A stretch of DNA of 64,000 nt, taken from Bradyrhizobium sp. BR 10289. GTDB taxonomy: Bacteria; Pseudomonadota; Alphaproteobacteria; Rhizobiales; Xanthobacteraceae. The stretch lies in NCBI RefSeq assembly GCF_019455385.1, contig NZ_JACOFR010000010.1:62001-126000 (forward strand). Reading direction: 5' to 3'. A program made the translations under genes and the position numbers. Each line of letters opens with the position of its first letter. Position 1 is the first letter of the stretch. The notes under the pieces are model-generated. The model was not told the DNA's origin and did no database searches. It saw nothing but the letters and a program-made list of their open reading frames with translations. This document shows, piece by piece, positions 18,426 through 27,068 of the stretch.

Positions 18426-19982
18426 ATGAAAGACCTGATGACGACGGCGCAATCCACCTCGGCAATGCGGCGTTGGCGGCCCCCCGGACTGGTCGCACTG
18501 GCAACTTTCGCCGCCCTGGCGGCGCTGACCGTCAGCGCCGAGGCCGCCAAGCAGGCGCGCCAGCCGGCCGAGGCGGTGGCGCCGCGCGAGGCCGGCGAGC
18601 CGATCATGGCGATCGTGTCGATCAAGAGCCAGCAGGTCACCTTCTACGATGCCGACGGCTGGATTTTGCGCGCGCCGGTCTCGACCGGCACGACGGGCCG
18701 CGAGACGCCGGCCGGCGTCTTTGCCATTGTCGAGAAGGACAAGGACCACCACTCGACCATGTATGACGATGCCTGGATGCCGAACATGCAGCGCATCACC
18801 TGGAACGGCATTGCGCTGCATGGCGGGCCGTTGCCCGGCTATGCCGCCTCGCACGGCTGCGTGCGGATGCCCTTCAACTTCGCCGAGGGCCTGTTCGACA
18901 AGACCAACATCGGCATGCGGGTGATCATCTCGCCGAACGACGCGGCGCCGATCGATTTTTCCCATCCCTCGCTGTTCGTGCCGAAGCCGGAAGCCATTGC
19001 GGCCGCGCCCGGCCGTATCGGCAAGCTGTCCGCCGAGGCCGAGGAGGCCACGCGCGCGGCCGACGAAACCAAGAAGGCTGCTTCAGCCGCCGCAAAGGAA
19101 GCGCAGTCGCTTCCGGCGACGCTGCGTAAGCTGGAGCAGCAGAAGACCAAAGCCGACGTCGAGAACGCCTATGCCGACAAGCTGGTTGCGAATGCCAAGA
19201 ACGACCAGGCCAAGGCAAAGGCGGACGAATTGAAGCAGAAGGCAGCCGCCAAGGCTGCGGATGCGGCAGCCCAGCTCGATGCTGCCAAGGCCGCCGCCCA
19301 ACCGAAGCGCGATGCCGTCGCCGCCACCAAGGAAGCGGCGAAGGTCGCTGCGGCCAGGAAGGCCGATGCCGTGAAGGCCGCGCTCGATGCGAAACTCGCG
19401 CTCGAGCCGGTCTCGGTCTACATCAGCCGGTCGACGCAAAAGCTCTATGTGCGGCGAAACACCCACAAGCCGGCGCCGGATGGTGGCGGCGAGGTGTTCG
19501 ACACCAGCATCGAGGTTCCCGTCACCATCCGCAATCCCGACCAGCCGCTCGGCACGCATATCTTCACCGCGATGGCGAAGAGCGACACGGGGTTGCGCTG
19601 GAGCGTGGTCACGATCGACGACGGCGACAATGCCAAGGACGCGCTCGACCGCATCACCATTCCACAGGAGGTATGGGACCGCATCGGGCCGACCGCATTG
19701 CCGCGTTCATCGATCATCATCTCGGACGAGCCGCTGAGTGCCGAGACCAACTATCGCACCGAGTTCGTCGCGGTGCTGAGCAATCATCCGCAGGGCGGCT
19801 TCATCACGCGCAAGCCGACCGCGCCGCCGCCGATGGAAATGGCAAGCGACGACGGCTGGGGCGGCAATGGCTTCTTCTTCTTCGGCCAGCGCGATCTCAA
19901 TCCGCAGCCGGTCAATCCGCGCCGCCGCGGCCAGTATCAGTACTATCAGCCGGCTCAGCCGATGCAGCGCAGTTTCTGGTAG
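18426..19982 (+). CDS. L,D-transpeptidase (YkuD domain) with coiled-coil extension
   Basis: A 518-residue exported protein: signal peptide (about 1-40, ending TVSAEA), then a YkuD catalytic domain (about 60-165) with the motif LHGGPLPGYAASHGCVRMPF in which H132 and C145 are catalytic. These enzymes make 3-3 peptidoglycan crosslinks or attach proteins to peptidoglycan in the periplasm. Residues about 190-325 are an alanine/lysine/glutamate-rich predicted coiled coil. The rest (about 330-500) looks like a second domain repeating the LYVRRNTHKPAPDGGGEVFDTSIEVP wording of the YkuD N-terminal strands but without a second SHGCVR motif, so probably a degenerate duplicate. The C-terminal tail is Gln/Tyr/Pro-rich. 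Confidence 0.88.
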   Translation: MKDLMTTAQSTSAMRRWRPPGLVALATFAALAALTVSAEAAKQARQPAEAVAPREAGEPIMAIVSIKSQQVTFYDADGWILRAPVSTGTTGRETPAGVFAIVEKDKDHHSTMYDDAWMPNMQRITWNGIALHGGPLPGYAASHGCVRMPFNFAEGLFDKTNIGMRVIISPNDAAPIDFSHPSLFVPKPEAIAAAPGRIGKLSAEAEEATRAADETKKAASAAAKEAQSLPATLRKLEQQKTKADVENAYADKLVANAKNDQAKAKADELKQKAAAKAADAAAQLDAAKAAAQPKRDAVAATKEAAKVAAARKADAVKAALDAKLALEPVSVYISRSTQKLYVRRNTHKPAPDGGGEVFDTSIEVPVTIRNPDQPLGTHIFTAMAKSDTGLRWSVVTIDDGDNAKDALDRITIPQEVWDRIGPTALPRSSIIISDEPLSAETNYRTEFVAVLSNHPQGGFITRKPTAPPPMEMASDDGWGGNGFFFFGQRDLNPQPVNPRRRGQYQYYQPAQPMQRSFW

Positions 19983-20004
19983 GGCGCGCGACTGAAGCCC
20001 GCCG

Positions 20005-20817
20005 CTACCGCCGCGCCTCGATCACGATCGCCTGGATCCTGGCCTCGACGGGGCCGGGGCCGTGCCGCGTCCGGATGTCCTCGGCCAGGGCGTCCGTCGC
20101 CGCCTGAAGCTTGCTCGCGTCTCTGGCCTCGATCTCGTTTCGGAGTGGCGTTCCCTGGCAGTAGGCGAATGCCACATATTCAGGCGTCGGCGCGCGGCTC
20201 ACCCCGGCGAGCGTCTCGATTGCGACGTGGCGGAAGCCCGCCTGCTCCAGCTCGGCCTTGATGACGGCCTTGTCGTGATAGCCGTGCGGCGTCCGTGCCA
20301 TGAAGCGAGGCGGATCGTCGGGAAAGACCTTTGCGAGCACCCGCGTCGCGTCGTCGGCGAACACATTCTCCGCGATGCGGTCCCAGACGTTGAACACGAA
20401 CGTGCCGTCCGGCCGCAGCACCCGCTTTGCCTCGGCATAACCCTTGACGCGATCCGGGAAGAACATGGCGCCGAACTGGCAGCAGACCACGTCGAAGCCG
20501 GCATCGTCGAAGGGCAGGGCGGTGGCATCGGCCTGGCGCCATGTCACGCGCGGGTCCTCGCTTTGGCGCTGCGCCGCGACCGCAAGCATCGGCTCGTTGA
20601 GATCGGTTGCGATGTAGCGGACGTCGGGCGGCAGCGCTGCGGTCACGGCCCGCGTGACGGCACCGGTGCCCGCGGCGGTTTCCAGCACTGTTGTCGGGAC
20701 GAGCGCGGCGATGCGCCTGGCGAGATCGGCGGCGTAGTGGGCGAAGATCAGCGGAACCAGATACTCGTCGTAGATTTTCGGAATCGAGCCGGCGAAGACC
20801 TTGTCGGTGCTGGACAT
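20005..20817 (-). CDS. Class I SAM-dependent methyltransferase
   Basis: A 270-residue soluble methyltransferase of the UbiE/Methyltransf_11/25 type. It has SAM motif I VLETAAGTGAVTRAV, the acidic strand YIATDLNEPMLAVA and the DVVCCQFGAMFFPDRVKGYAEAKRVLRPDGTFVFNVWD region typical of the fold. Proteins of this sort methylate small molecules or quinone-like acceptors; the substrate is unknown. It is convergent with the L,D-transpeptidase gene (stops 23 bases apart) and separated by 86 bases from the VOC gene upstream. Confidence 0.85.
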   Translation of the reverse strand: MSSTDKVFAGSIPKIYDEYLVPLIFAHYAADLARRIAALVPTTVLETAAGTGAVTRAVTAALPPDVRYIATDLNEPMLAVAAQRQSEDPRVTWRQADATALPFDDAGFDVVCCQFGAMFFPDRVKGYAEAKRVLRPDGTFVFNVWDRIAENVFADDATRVLAKVFPDDPPRFMARTPHGYHDKAVIKAELEQAGFRHVAIETLAGVSRAPTPEYVAFAYCQGTPLRNEIEARDASKLQAATDALAEDIRTRHGPGPVEARIQAIVIEARR

Positions 20818-20903
20818 GCTTGCCTCGCTGAAGGTTCGGGCACGATGTTGATGTTAACACAGCTCCCAACTGGCGCTCTAGAGGCGAGGTGAACCGAGGG
20901 CCG

Positions 20904-21449
20904 CTAGCGGCTCGACGCGTTTGTGACGACCTCGCGGATCGGCCGCGTGCCGTCCCAGTTCAGCGCGGCCTGGCGTACCTTCTCGAAGAATGGCCCCTTG
21001 GTGCCGCTGATGTCGGAGATCTCGATGACGGTTCCGGGATGCGCCTGCGTGTCGAAATAGGCAAAGCGGCCCTGGTCACCGCCGATCTGGCCCTCGTGGC
21101 CGATCCTGTAGCCAAGCCCGATCGCCCTGTCGTAGAGCGCCTGGTAGTCGCGGCTCCAATAGGACATGTGCTGCAGGCCTTCGTAGCCGGCGTCCAGAAA
21201 TTCCTTGTACAGCGAGGGCGCGTCGTTGCGCTGCTGGATCAGCTCGATCTGGAGATCGCCGGAGTTCGCCAGCGCAATGCTCATCTCGACCGCGGACTCC
21301 TGGCCGCGATGGCGGAACCAGTCGGTCTTGACGCGGTCCATGTAATACCAGGGACCGACACCCATCACCTCGATCCAATGCGTCATCGCGGCGTGGATAT
21401 CCCGCACCACATATCCGTTCTGGCGCACCGCGCCGAAGATGCGGCTCAT
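20904..21449 (-). CDS. VOC-superfamily (glyoxalase-like) metalloenzyme
   Basis: A 181-residue protein of the vicinal oxygen chelate fold. Plausible metal ligands are Q10 (VRQNGYVV), E69 (LQIELIQ), H94 (LQHMSYW) and E143 (VIEISDI), the expected spacing for two beta-alpha-beta-beta-beta modules. Family members include glyoxalase I, methylmalonyl-CoA epimerase and extradiol dioxygenases. It is the last gene of the minus-strand operon from 24713, after a 180-base gap with two REP-like hairpins, so its expression may be lower than that of its neighbours. A role in the same catabolic pathway is inferred from position. Confidence 0.82.
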   Translation of the reverse strand: MSRIFGAVRQNGYVVRDIHAAMTHWIEVMGVGPWYYMDRVKTDWFRHRGQESAVEMSIALANSGDLQIELIQQRNDAPSLYKEFLDAGYEGLQHMSYWSRDYQALYDRAIGLGYRIGHEGQIGGDQGRFAYFDTQAHPGTVIEISDISGTKGPFFEKVRQAALNWDGTRPIREVVTNASSR

Positions 21450-21495
21450 GCCCGCGCTCCTGTTTTCAGCTTATTTAACTCGGATTGTCGGCCTG

Positions 21496-21604
21496 CATGG
21501 TTCGAGACGCCCGCTTTGCGGGCTCCTCACCATGAGGGTCCATATCCCGCCGCGAAACCAGTCTCATCCTGAGGAGACCGCGCAGCGGTCGTCTCGAAGG
21601 ATGG
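21496..21604. repeat. Pair of REP-like hairpins in inverted orientation
   Basis: Element A (21496-21536) contains GAGACGCCCGCTTTGCGGGC and element B (21563-21604) contains GAGACCGCGCAGCGGTCGTC; each folds into a GC hairpin. The flanks CTCATCCTGAGGAG and TCTCGAAGGATGG are shared in opposite orientation, giving a BIME-like arrangement. A third copy lies at 60952-60994. Confidence 0.65.
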
Positions 21605-21632
21605 TCGCACGCGAGTCTCCCGCCTCGCTTGT

Positions 21633-22601
21633 TCAGTTCACCTCGATGCCCGCATCCTTGGCGACCTGCTTCCAGGCTGTGATGTCGCGGGCATTGATGT
21701 CACGCTGCTCGTCGCCGGGCACGAATTGCGGGGTGATGCCGAGGCCCAGCAGCTTCTGCTTGACCTCGGCATCATCGAGCGCGTCCTTGAGCGCCGCCTG
21801 CAATTTCTGCGTGATCGGCGGAGCAAGGCCGGCCGGCGCATACATCGCCCAGGACAGGCTGCGGTCGAACGGCACGCCCTGGTCCTTGTAGCTGGCGACA
21901 TCGGGCAGGCTCGGCGAACGCTCGCCGCAGGCCGCCAGAGCCTTGATCGAGCCGTCCTTCACCAGCGGCGTTGCGGTCGCCACGTCGAGTGTCGCGAGCC
22001 GGATGTGGCCGCCGAGCAGGTCGCCGGCGAGTTTCGCGATGCCGTTGAACGGCACATGCTCCATCTTGATGCCGGTCTGCTGCATCAGGATTTCGGCGCA
22101 GAACTGCCCGGTCGAGCCAATGCCCCAGCTGCCGTACTGGATCGGCTCGCCCTTCTTGGCCAGCGCGATCAGGCCCTTGATGTCATTGGCGGCGAAATCC
22201 TTGGTCGCGACCAGCATGATCGCGGAGACGCCGACGCGGCCGATCGTCGTAAAGTCCTTGATCGAATCGTAAGGAAGCTTCGGATAGATCGCCGGCGCCA
22301 GCACATGCGTGGTCATGCCGCCGACGGTGATGGTGTAGCCGTCATTCGGCGACGTCGCGACCATCTGCGTGCCGAGCGTGCCGGCCGCGCCCGTGTGGTT
22401 CTCGATATAGATACTCTGCCCGAGCGTCTTGCCCATCTTGTCCGCGAGCAGCCGTCCGACCACGTCGCCACCGCCGCCGGCGGCGTAAGGCAGCAGCATG
22501 CGAATCTTGTGGGTCGGGTAAGCGGCGGGATCCTCGGCACGCGACGGCAGCGTTGCCGACAGAAAGGCGAGAAATGAAAGCGTGACGGTGCGCAGCATCA
22601 T
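21633..22601 (-). CDS. Bug-family (TctC) tripartite tricarboxylate transporter binding protein
   Basis: A 322-residue periplasmic solute receptor with signal peptide (LRTVTLSFLAFLSATLPSRA) and the Bug hallmarks YPTHKIRMLLPYAAGGGGDVVGRLLADKMGKTLGQSIYIENHTGAAGTLGTQMV and ANDGYTI-type turn. These proteins bind carboxylates such as tricarboxylates, aromatic acids or nicotinate. No TctA/TctB membrane partners are encoded nearby, as is usual for orphan Bug proteins. It lies 12 bases after the metallo-hydrolase gene in the same operon. Confidence 0.9.
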   Translation of the reverse strand: MMLRTVTLSFLAFLSATLPSRAEDPAAYPTHKIRMLLPYAAGGGGDVVGRLLADKMGKTLGQSIYIENHTGAAGTLGTQMVATSPNDGYTITVGGMTTHVLAPAIYPKLPYDSIKDFTTIGRVGVSAIMLVATKDFAANDIKGLIALAKKGEPIQYGSWGIGSTGQFCAEILMQQTGIKMEHVPFNGIAKLAGDLLGGHIRLATLDVATATPLVKDGSIKALAACGERSPSLPDVASYKDQGVPFDRSLSWAMYAPAGLAPPITQKLQAALKDALDDAEVKQKLLGLGITPQFVPGDEQRDINARDITAWKQVAKDAGIEVN

Positions 22602-22612
22602 GATGCCATTCC

Positions 22613-23506
22613 CTAATCTTCGAAACGAAATCTATAGGCGTCGCCGTGCCTGACGACGCGGCCGGCGGTCGGCGCCGGAAAATGGCCTGTCAGCAGATAG
22701 CTCGGCGTATCCGCAAGCTCCTCCAGTAGCGCCATTCGCGTCGCCACCGCTGCGGCCGGATCGACATCGGCGGCATTGGACAGCCACGGTGCGGCGCACT
22801 GGATCGGATGGTGGATGACGTCGCCGGACATGACCGCGTGATCGTGGCCGCCATTGAGATGGATCTGCATGTTGCCGGCGGTGTGACCCGGCGCCGGCGC
22901 GAAGCGCAAGGCGGCGTCGCTATCCCGGAACAGGCGATGATTGGTCTCGACGAATTCGGCAAGGCCGGCTGCGACCACAGGCAGCACGGAATCCTCGAAC
23001 GACCCGTGGTTCACCGGGCTCTTCGGCCCGGCACTATGCGCGGCCTCGAAATGCCGGTACTCCTCGCGGCCCATCAGATAGCGGGCATTGGGGAAGGTCG
23101 GCACCCAGCGGCCATCGAGGAGCCGCGTGTTCCAGCCGACGTGATCGACATGCAGATGCGTGCACATCACGAAGTCGACCTCTTCGGGCGCGACGCCCAG
23201 CGCCTGCATATTCTGGAGATAAGGCTGGTCGAGATCGTTCCACACCGGCACGCGCGGCCGCTTCTTGTGGTTACCGCAGCAGGTGTCGACGATCGCGGTC
23301 CAGTGCGGCGTGCGCACCAGATAGGAGTGGTGGCTGAGGACGAAGCGGCCGGTCTCCGGCTCGATATAGCGATGATCGAGCCAGCTCCGGTTCTCCGCGA
23401 TCACCTGATCGGTGACGTTGGCGAACAGCCAGGTCTTGTCGAACGCAAGTGACGGGATCTCGCTGACGAGATCCACCCGCATGCTGCCGATCCTGATTTG
23501 CCGCAT
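22613..23506 (-). CDS. MBL-fold metallo-hydrolase, AHL-lactonase-like
   Basis: A 297-residue metallo-beta-lactamase-fold hydrolase with a full dinuclear zinc set: THLHVDHVGW gives H117, H119, D121 and H122, then H208 (APGHTAG), D229 (MSGDVIHH) and H275 (LTGHFP). The layout with NARYLMGREEYRHFE before the third ligand is that of the lactonase/quorum-quenching and related esterase branch. It should open a lactone or cleave an ester in the cytoplasm. Its stop is 12 bases from the next gene and its start four bases from the preceding binding-protein stop, so it is in a tight operon. Confidence 0.9.
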   Translation of the reverse strand: MRQIRIGSMRVDLVSEIPSLAFDKTWLFANVTDQVIAENRSWLDHRYIEPETGRFVLSHHSYLVRTPHWTAIVDTCCGNHKKRPRVPVWNDLDQPYLQNMQALGVAPEEVDFVMCTHLHVDHVGWNTRLLDGRWVPTFPNARYLMGREEYRHFEAAHSAGPKSPVNHGSFEDSVLPVVAAGLAEFVETNHRLFRDSDAALRFAPAPGHTAGNMQIHLNGGHDHAVMSGDVIHHPIQCAAPWLSNAADVDPAAAVATRMALLEELADTPSYLLTGHFPAPTAGRVVRHGDAYRFRFED

Positions 23507-23510
23507 GGTT

Positions 23511-24713
23511 TCAGTTCTTCAGGAGGTCGCCGAACGGTACCCAGCGCGTGCCGTCGAAACGGATCAGCTGAAGGCTCGTCATCGGCGTGTAGTGCTCCGG
23601 CGAATTGTTCACCGCGGTGCCGTTGATCAGCATCGGCAGCTTGACGTCCTGCAGGCTTGTCGCCTGCTTCATTACATTGGCGCGGGTGAGGTTGTTGCCT
23701 GAGGCCTTCAGCACCGTCACCAGCGTCTGCGCGATCGTGTAGCCATAGACGTTGAGCCAGTCGCTCTTGTTGGCCTCCGGCAGGTACTTGTCCATGAATG
23801 CCAGCCATTCCTTGTAGCCGGGGTCATCTTTGTTGGCGGGATCGGTCGCGTCCTTAAGATACTGGCTGGAGATCACGCCCGTCGAGTTGTCCTTGCCGGC
23901 CGGCTCCAGCACGCCCCTGATCGAGGCCGAGACGTTGGAGATGATCGTCGTGGGCTTCCAGCCGATCTCACCGATCTTGCGGATCGCTTGGGCTGCAAAC
24001 TTTGGTGTCGCCGCGACCAGCACGACATCGGCGCCCGCGGTCTTCAGTTGCAGGATCTGGGTGTCCACCGTCGGCGCCGAGGTCTCATAGGCCGCGCGCG
24101 CGACAATCGCTTCGCCGCTGCCGAGCCCTTCCTCCAGCGCCTTCAGATAGTCCTTGCCGAGATCGTCGTTCTGGTAGAGCACGCCGATCTTCGCATTGGC
24201 GTGGCTCGCCTTGATGTACTTAGCGTAGGCAATCGCCTCGTCGCGATAGGTCGGCTGCCAGCCGACGGTCCACGGAAAATTCTTCGGGTCGTCCCACTTC
24301 GCGGCGCCGGAGCCCAGGAACAGCTGCGGCACCTTGCGGTCGTTGAGATATTTGTGGACGGCGCTGTTGGTGGGTGTACCGACGCCGCCGAAGATCAGCA
24401 GCACCTCGTCGCTCTCGACCAGTTTTCGCGTCTGCTCCACCGTCTTCGGCGGGCTGTAGGCATCATCCGCGATGATCATCTGGATGCGGCGGCCGTTGAC
24501 GCCGCCGTCGTCGTTCACTTTCCGGAAATAAGCTTCGGCCGATTTCGCGATTTGCGCGAAGGCCGAGACCGGGCCGCTCAGCGGCGCGGTGGTGCCGATC
24601 TTGATGGTCTTGTCGTCGGCGCCGGGATCGTACTTGCTTTGGGCGGGGGCGGCGCTGGCGGCTAACAGCGGCAACAGCATGCAGGCCGCACGAAGGCTGG
24701 CAAAGCGCGCCAT
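23511..24713 (-). CDS. ABC transporter substrate-binding protein (Liv-like), first gene of minus operon
   Basis: A 400-residue type I periplasmic binding protein with signal peptide (ARFASLRAACMLLPLLAASAAPAQ) and mature start KYDPGADDKTIKIGTTAPLSGPVSAFAQIAKSAEAYFRKVNDDGGVNGRRI. It is a close relative of the binding protein at 15407, sharing DDAYSPPKTVEQTRKLVESDEV and WTVGWQPTYRDE-type motifs. No permease or ATPase genes accompany it, so it must use a distant Liv-type importer, possibly the one at 11511-15191. It heads the operon transcribed away from the TetR gene and faces the palindromic operators at 24824-24873. Confidence 0.9.
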   Translation of the reverse strand: MARFASLRAACMLLPLLAASAAPAQSKYDPGADDKTIKIGTTAPLSGPVSAFAQIAKSAEAYFRKVNDDGGVNGRRIQMIIADDAYSPPKTVEQTRKLVESDEVLLIFGGVGTPTNSAVHKYLNDRKVPQLFLGSGAAKWDDPKNFPWTVGWQPTYRDEAIAYAKYIKASHANAKIGVLYQNDDLGKDYLKALEEGLGSGEAIVARAAYETSAPTVDTQILQLKTAGADVVLVAATPKFAAQAIRKIGEIGWKPTTIISNVSASIRGVLEPAGKDNSTGVISSQYLKDATDPANKDDPGYKEWLAFMDKYLPEANKSDWLNVYGYTIAQTLVTVLKASGNNLTRANVMKQATSLQDVKLPMLINGTAVNNSPEHYTPMTSLQLIRFDGTRWVPFGDLLKN

Positions 24714-24823
24714 GGCGTCATCTCCCCAAATTGCTCCCCGCCTCTCAAGGGGCGGAGTTGAAACGCGAGAACAGCGCCCGCAATCAGCTTGCAGGCCGCG
24801 ACCGTTGCCGCCAGACTGGCGAA

Positions 24824-24873
24824 ACGAACGATCGTTCGTACGGTTGACTAGCGAACGATCGTTCGTTAGTCAA
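24824..24873. promoter_or_regulatory. Two palindromic operators between TetR gene and divergent operon
   Basis: ACGAACGATCGTTCGT (24824-24839) is a perfect 16-bp palindrome. The second (24844-24873) is a 30-bp palindrome with core CGAACGATCGTTCG (24852-24865) flanked by TTGACTA and TAGTCAA, with one mismatched pair. The centres are 27 bp apart. Both contain GAACGATCGTTC, and the second ends seven bases before the TetR start codon. This is the expected position for autoregulation and control of the divergent operon. Confidence 0.75.
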
Positions 24874-24879
24874 GCCGTC

Positions 24880-25575
24880 ATGGCTCTCCACACCTCCAGC
24901 ACGGCACACGCGGCTGCGCCCACGACGCGCCAGCGCATTCTTGACGAAGCGCTCAATCTGTTTGCGCAGAGCGGCTATGGCGGCGCCTCGATGCGCGAGC
25001 TGGCGCGCCGCGTCGGCATCCGCGAAAGCAGCCTCTACAATCATTTTGCCGGCAAGGCCGCGATCCTCGAAGCGATCGTGAGCGAGCATGGCCCCGCCAG
25101 TTCTGCGAGCCGGCTGGAAGAGCCGCGCTACAAGCAGCTGTCGCGCCAGCCGGCGGCGTTCTGCCGGCTTTTCGCGCTGGATCTCGTCGAGCAATGGTCC
25201 GAGCCGCGCGAGCACCAGTTCCAGAAGGTCATCACCGCAGAGCGCAACCGCGTGCCCGGCATCCGCGCCAAGTTCGCCGATCAGTTCTATGCGCGCGAGC
25301 AGCGCCTGATGACGGATTATTTCCGCGGTTTTGCGCTCGCCGGCCTCATCTCGACGCCTGATGCGCGCGAGACCGCGCGGCTGTTCGCGGCCGGGCTCAT
25401 TTACATCCGTCTCGAGCACTACGTGATGGGTGCGACGCCGTCGCCGCGACCCAAGGTGATCGAGGCGATCGACCGCTATCTCGCCTTCTTCCTGTCGCTG
25501 ATCGCGGCAGGCCATGATGACAACAAGAAACGAAAACCCAAGGGAGAGAACCGTGGCAAGGCTGCCCCTGATTGA
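24880..25575 (+). CDS. TetR-family transcriptional regulator
   Basis: A 231-residue regulator with an N-terminal TetR DNA-binding domain: TRQRILDEALNLFAQSGYGGASMRELARRVGIRESSLYNHFAGKAAILEAIV (about 18-68). The C-terminal half is a helical ligand-binding domain. The ATG at 24880 is chosen because the DNA-binding domain starts just after it and the operators end seven bases before it; the frame remains open upstream but is antisense to the divergent gene. It probably represses its own operon (with the AhpD-like and SDR genes) and the divergent operon. The ligand is unknown. Confidence 0.9.
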   Translation: MALHTSSTAHAAAPTTRQRILDEALNLFAQSGYGGASMRELARRVGIRESSLYNHFAGKAAILEAIVSEHGPASSASRLEEPRYKQLSRQPAAFCRLFALDLVEQWSEPREHQFQKVITAERNRVPGIRAKFADQFYAREQRLMTDYFRGFALAGLISTPDARETARLFAAGLIYIRLEHYVMGATPSPRPKVIEAIDRYLAFFLSLIAAGHDDNKKRKPKGENRGKAAPD

Positions 25576-26104
25576 TCCGGAGACGACGAGCGGCGACATC
25601 CGCGCCTCGTTCGACCGCATGCCGGTCAAGCTCAACATCTTCCGCATGATGGCCCATGCCGAGGCCAACATGATCCCGGCGATGCGGCTCGGCAACTCGA
25701 TCCTGCACAAGCAGAAGCTCTTGGCCGTCAACCGCGAGCTGCTGATCCTGCAGGCCGCGCAGCTCGAAGGCGGCGCTTATGAATGGCGCCAGCACGTGCC
25801 GATCGCGCTCGGCGTCGGTTGCACGCAAGACCAGATCGATGCGGTGGAGCGCAGCGACTACGAAGCTGCTGCGTTCAGCGATGCCGAGCGCGCGCTGCTC
25901 AAATTCGGCCGCGAGGTCGTCGAGAACGTCCGCGTGTCCGAAGCCACCTTCGCGGCTGCGCGCGCGCATTTCAGCGACCAGGAGATCGTCGAATCCATCG
26001 TTGCGCTCGGCTTCTACATGATGATGGCGCGCGTCACCGAGGCCACCGAGACCGATCTCGATCCTGCGGCCGGCATGCAGGTCTATGACGGCGGCAAGAG
26101 ATAG
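25553..26104 (+). CDS. Carboxymuconolactone decarboxylase / AhpD-like family protein
   Basis: About 183 residues from a GTG at 25553 that has an AGGGAGAG ribosome binding site; an ATG at 25514 is in frame but lacks one. The start overlaps the TetR gene by 23 bases, so translation is coupled. The CMD/AhpD fold is suggested by VNRELLILQAAQLEGGAYEWRQHVPIALGVGCTQDQIDAV. The usual CxxC redox pair of AhpD is absent (EGGAYEW in its place), which favours the decarboxylase/isomerase-like or non-redox branch. Function in the pathway is unproven. Confidence 0.85.
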   Translation: MARLPLIDPETTSGDIRASFDRMPVKLNIFRMMAHAEANMIPAMRLGNSILHKQKLLAVNRELLILQAAQLEGGAYEWRQHVPIALGVGCTQDQIDAVERSDYEAAAFSDAERALLKFGREVVENVRVSEATFAAARAHFSDQEIVESIVALGFYMMMARVTEATETDLDPAAGMQVYDGGKR

Positions 26105-26113
26105 GCGGCTGCG

Positions 26114-26959
26114 ATGAGCGAGACCGAGAGCAAGCCGGAACGCTACGTCCGCCCGCCCAGCGCGGAGTCCCTGGGCGAGGCGCCGGGCAGGGGACGGCTG
26201 AAGGGCCGCCGGATCCTGATCGTCGGCGGTGGCCAGCGCGTGTTCGACGCCGCCACCGATCCGATCGGCAACGGCCGCGCCATGAGCATCTTGTGCGCGC
26301 GCGAGGGTGCGAAGGTCGCGGTGGCCGATCTCAACCACACCTCCGCGCAGCAGACCGTCAAGCACATCGCCGATGAAGGTGGCGAGGGCTTTGCCATCGC
26401 CACCGACGTCACGAGCGAAGCTGAGGTGCGACGCATGATCGACGAAGCGCATCGCGCGATGGACGGCCTCGACGGCATGGTGCTGAACATCGGCACCTTC
26501 GGCAAGATTGGCCTCGACAACGTGTCCCCTGAGGAGTGGAACAGGATCTACGACGTCAACGTGCGCGGCCCCATGCTGTGCTGCCGCGCAGGCCTGCCCA
26601 AGTTCGACAATGGCGGTTCGATCGTCTTCATTTCCTCGATCGCCGCGCTGAGGGCGGGATCACAGATGGCGGTCTACGATTCCTCGAAGGCCGCGCTCGG
26701 CGGCCTGATGCGCAACATCGCCCATCTCGGCGCGCGCCGCGGCATCCGCGCCAATCTCGTCTATCCCGGCCTCGTCGACACCCCCAACGGCCGCGAGGCC
26801 GGCGCCGGCCGCCCCAACCGCGGCAAGGGCCACGTCCCCTTCGGCCGCCAGGCCACCGCATGGGAGATCGCCTACGCCGTGCTGTTCTTCCTCTCGGACG
26901 AGAGCGTCTATGTCACCGCGCAGACGCTGGCGGTCGATAGCGGGTTGAGCGGGATGTAA
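26114..26959 (+). CDS. Short-chain dehydrogenase/reductase
   Basis: A 281-residue classical SDR. The cofactor loop GGGQRVFDAATDPIGNGRAMS is unusually long between the glycines, the NNAG-equivalent is LNIGTFG, and the active site comprises Ser in FISSIAALRAGSQ and YDSSK (YxxxK). The C-terminal SVYVTAQTLAVDSGLSGM is typical. It would oxidise an alcohol or reduce a ketone with NAD(P). It follows the AhpD-like gene by nine bases and is the last gene of the TetR operon. Confidence 0.9.
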   Translation: MSETESKPERYVRPPSAESLGEAPGRGRLKGRRILIVGGGQRVFDAATDPIGNGRAMSILCAREGAKVAVADLNHTSAQQTVKHIADEGGEGFAIATDVTSEAEVRRMIDEAHRAMDGLDGMVLNIGTFGKIGLDNVSPEEWNRIYDVNVRGPMLCCRAGLPKFDNGGSIVFISSIAALRAGSQMAVYDSSKAALGGLMRNIAHLGARRGIRANLVYPGLVDTPNGREAGAGRPNRGKGHVPFGRQATAWEIAYAVLFFLSDESVYVTAQTLAVDSGLSGM

Positions 26960-27068
26960 CCTCCGTAGCCCGTCGGCAGATTTGTGCATCCGGTCGGCGA
27001 GGTCAGCCATGCCGCGCACGATGTGCTAACACATCCGCTCTCATGCCTCTCGCGGATATTCCCACCCC

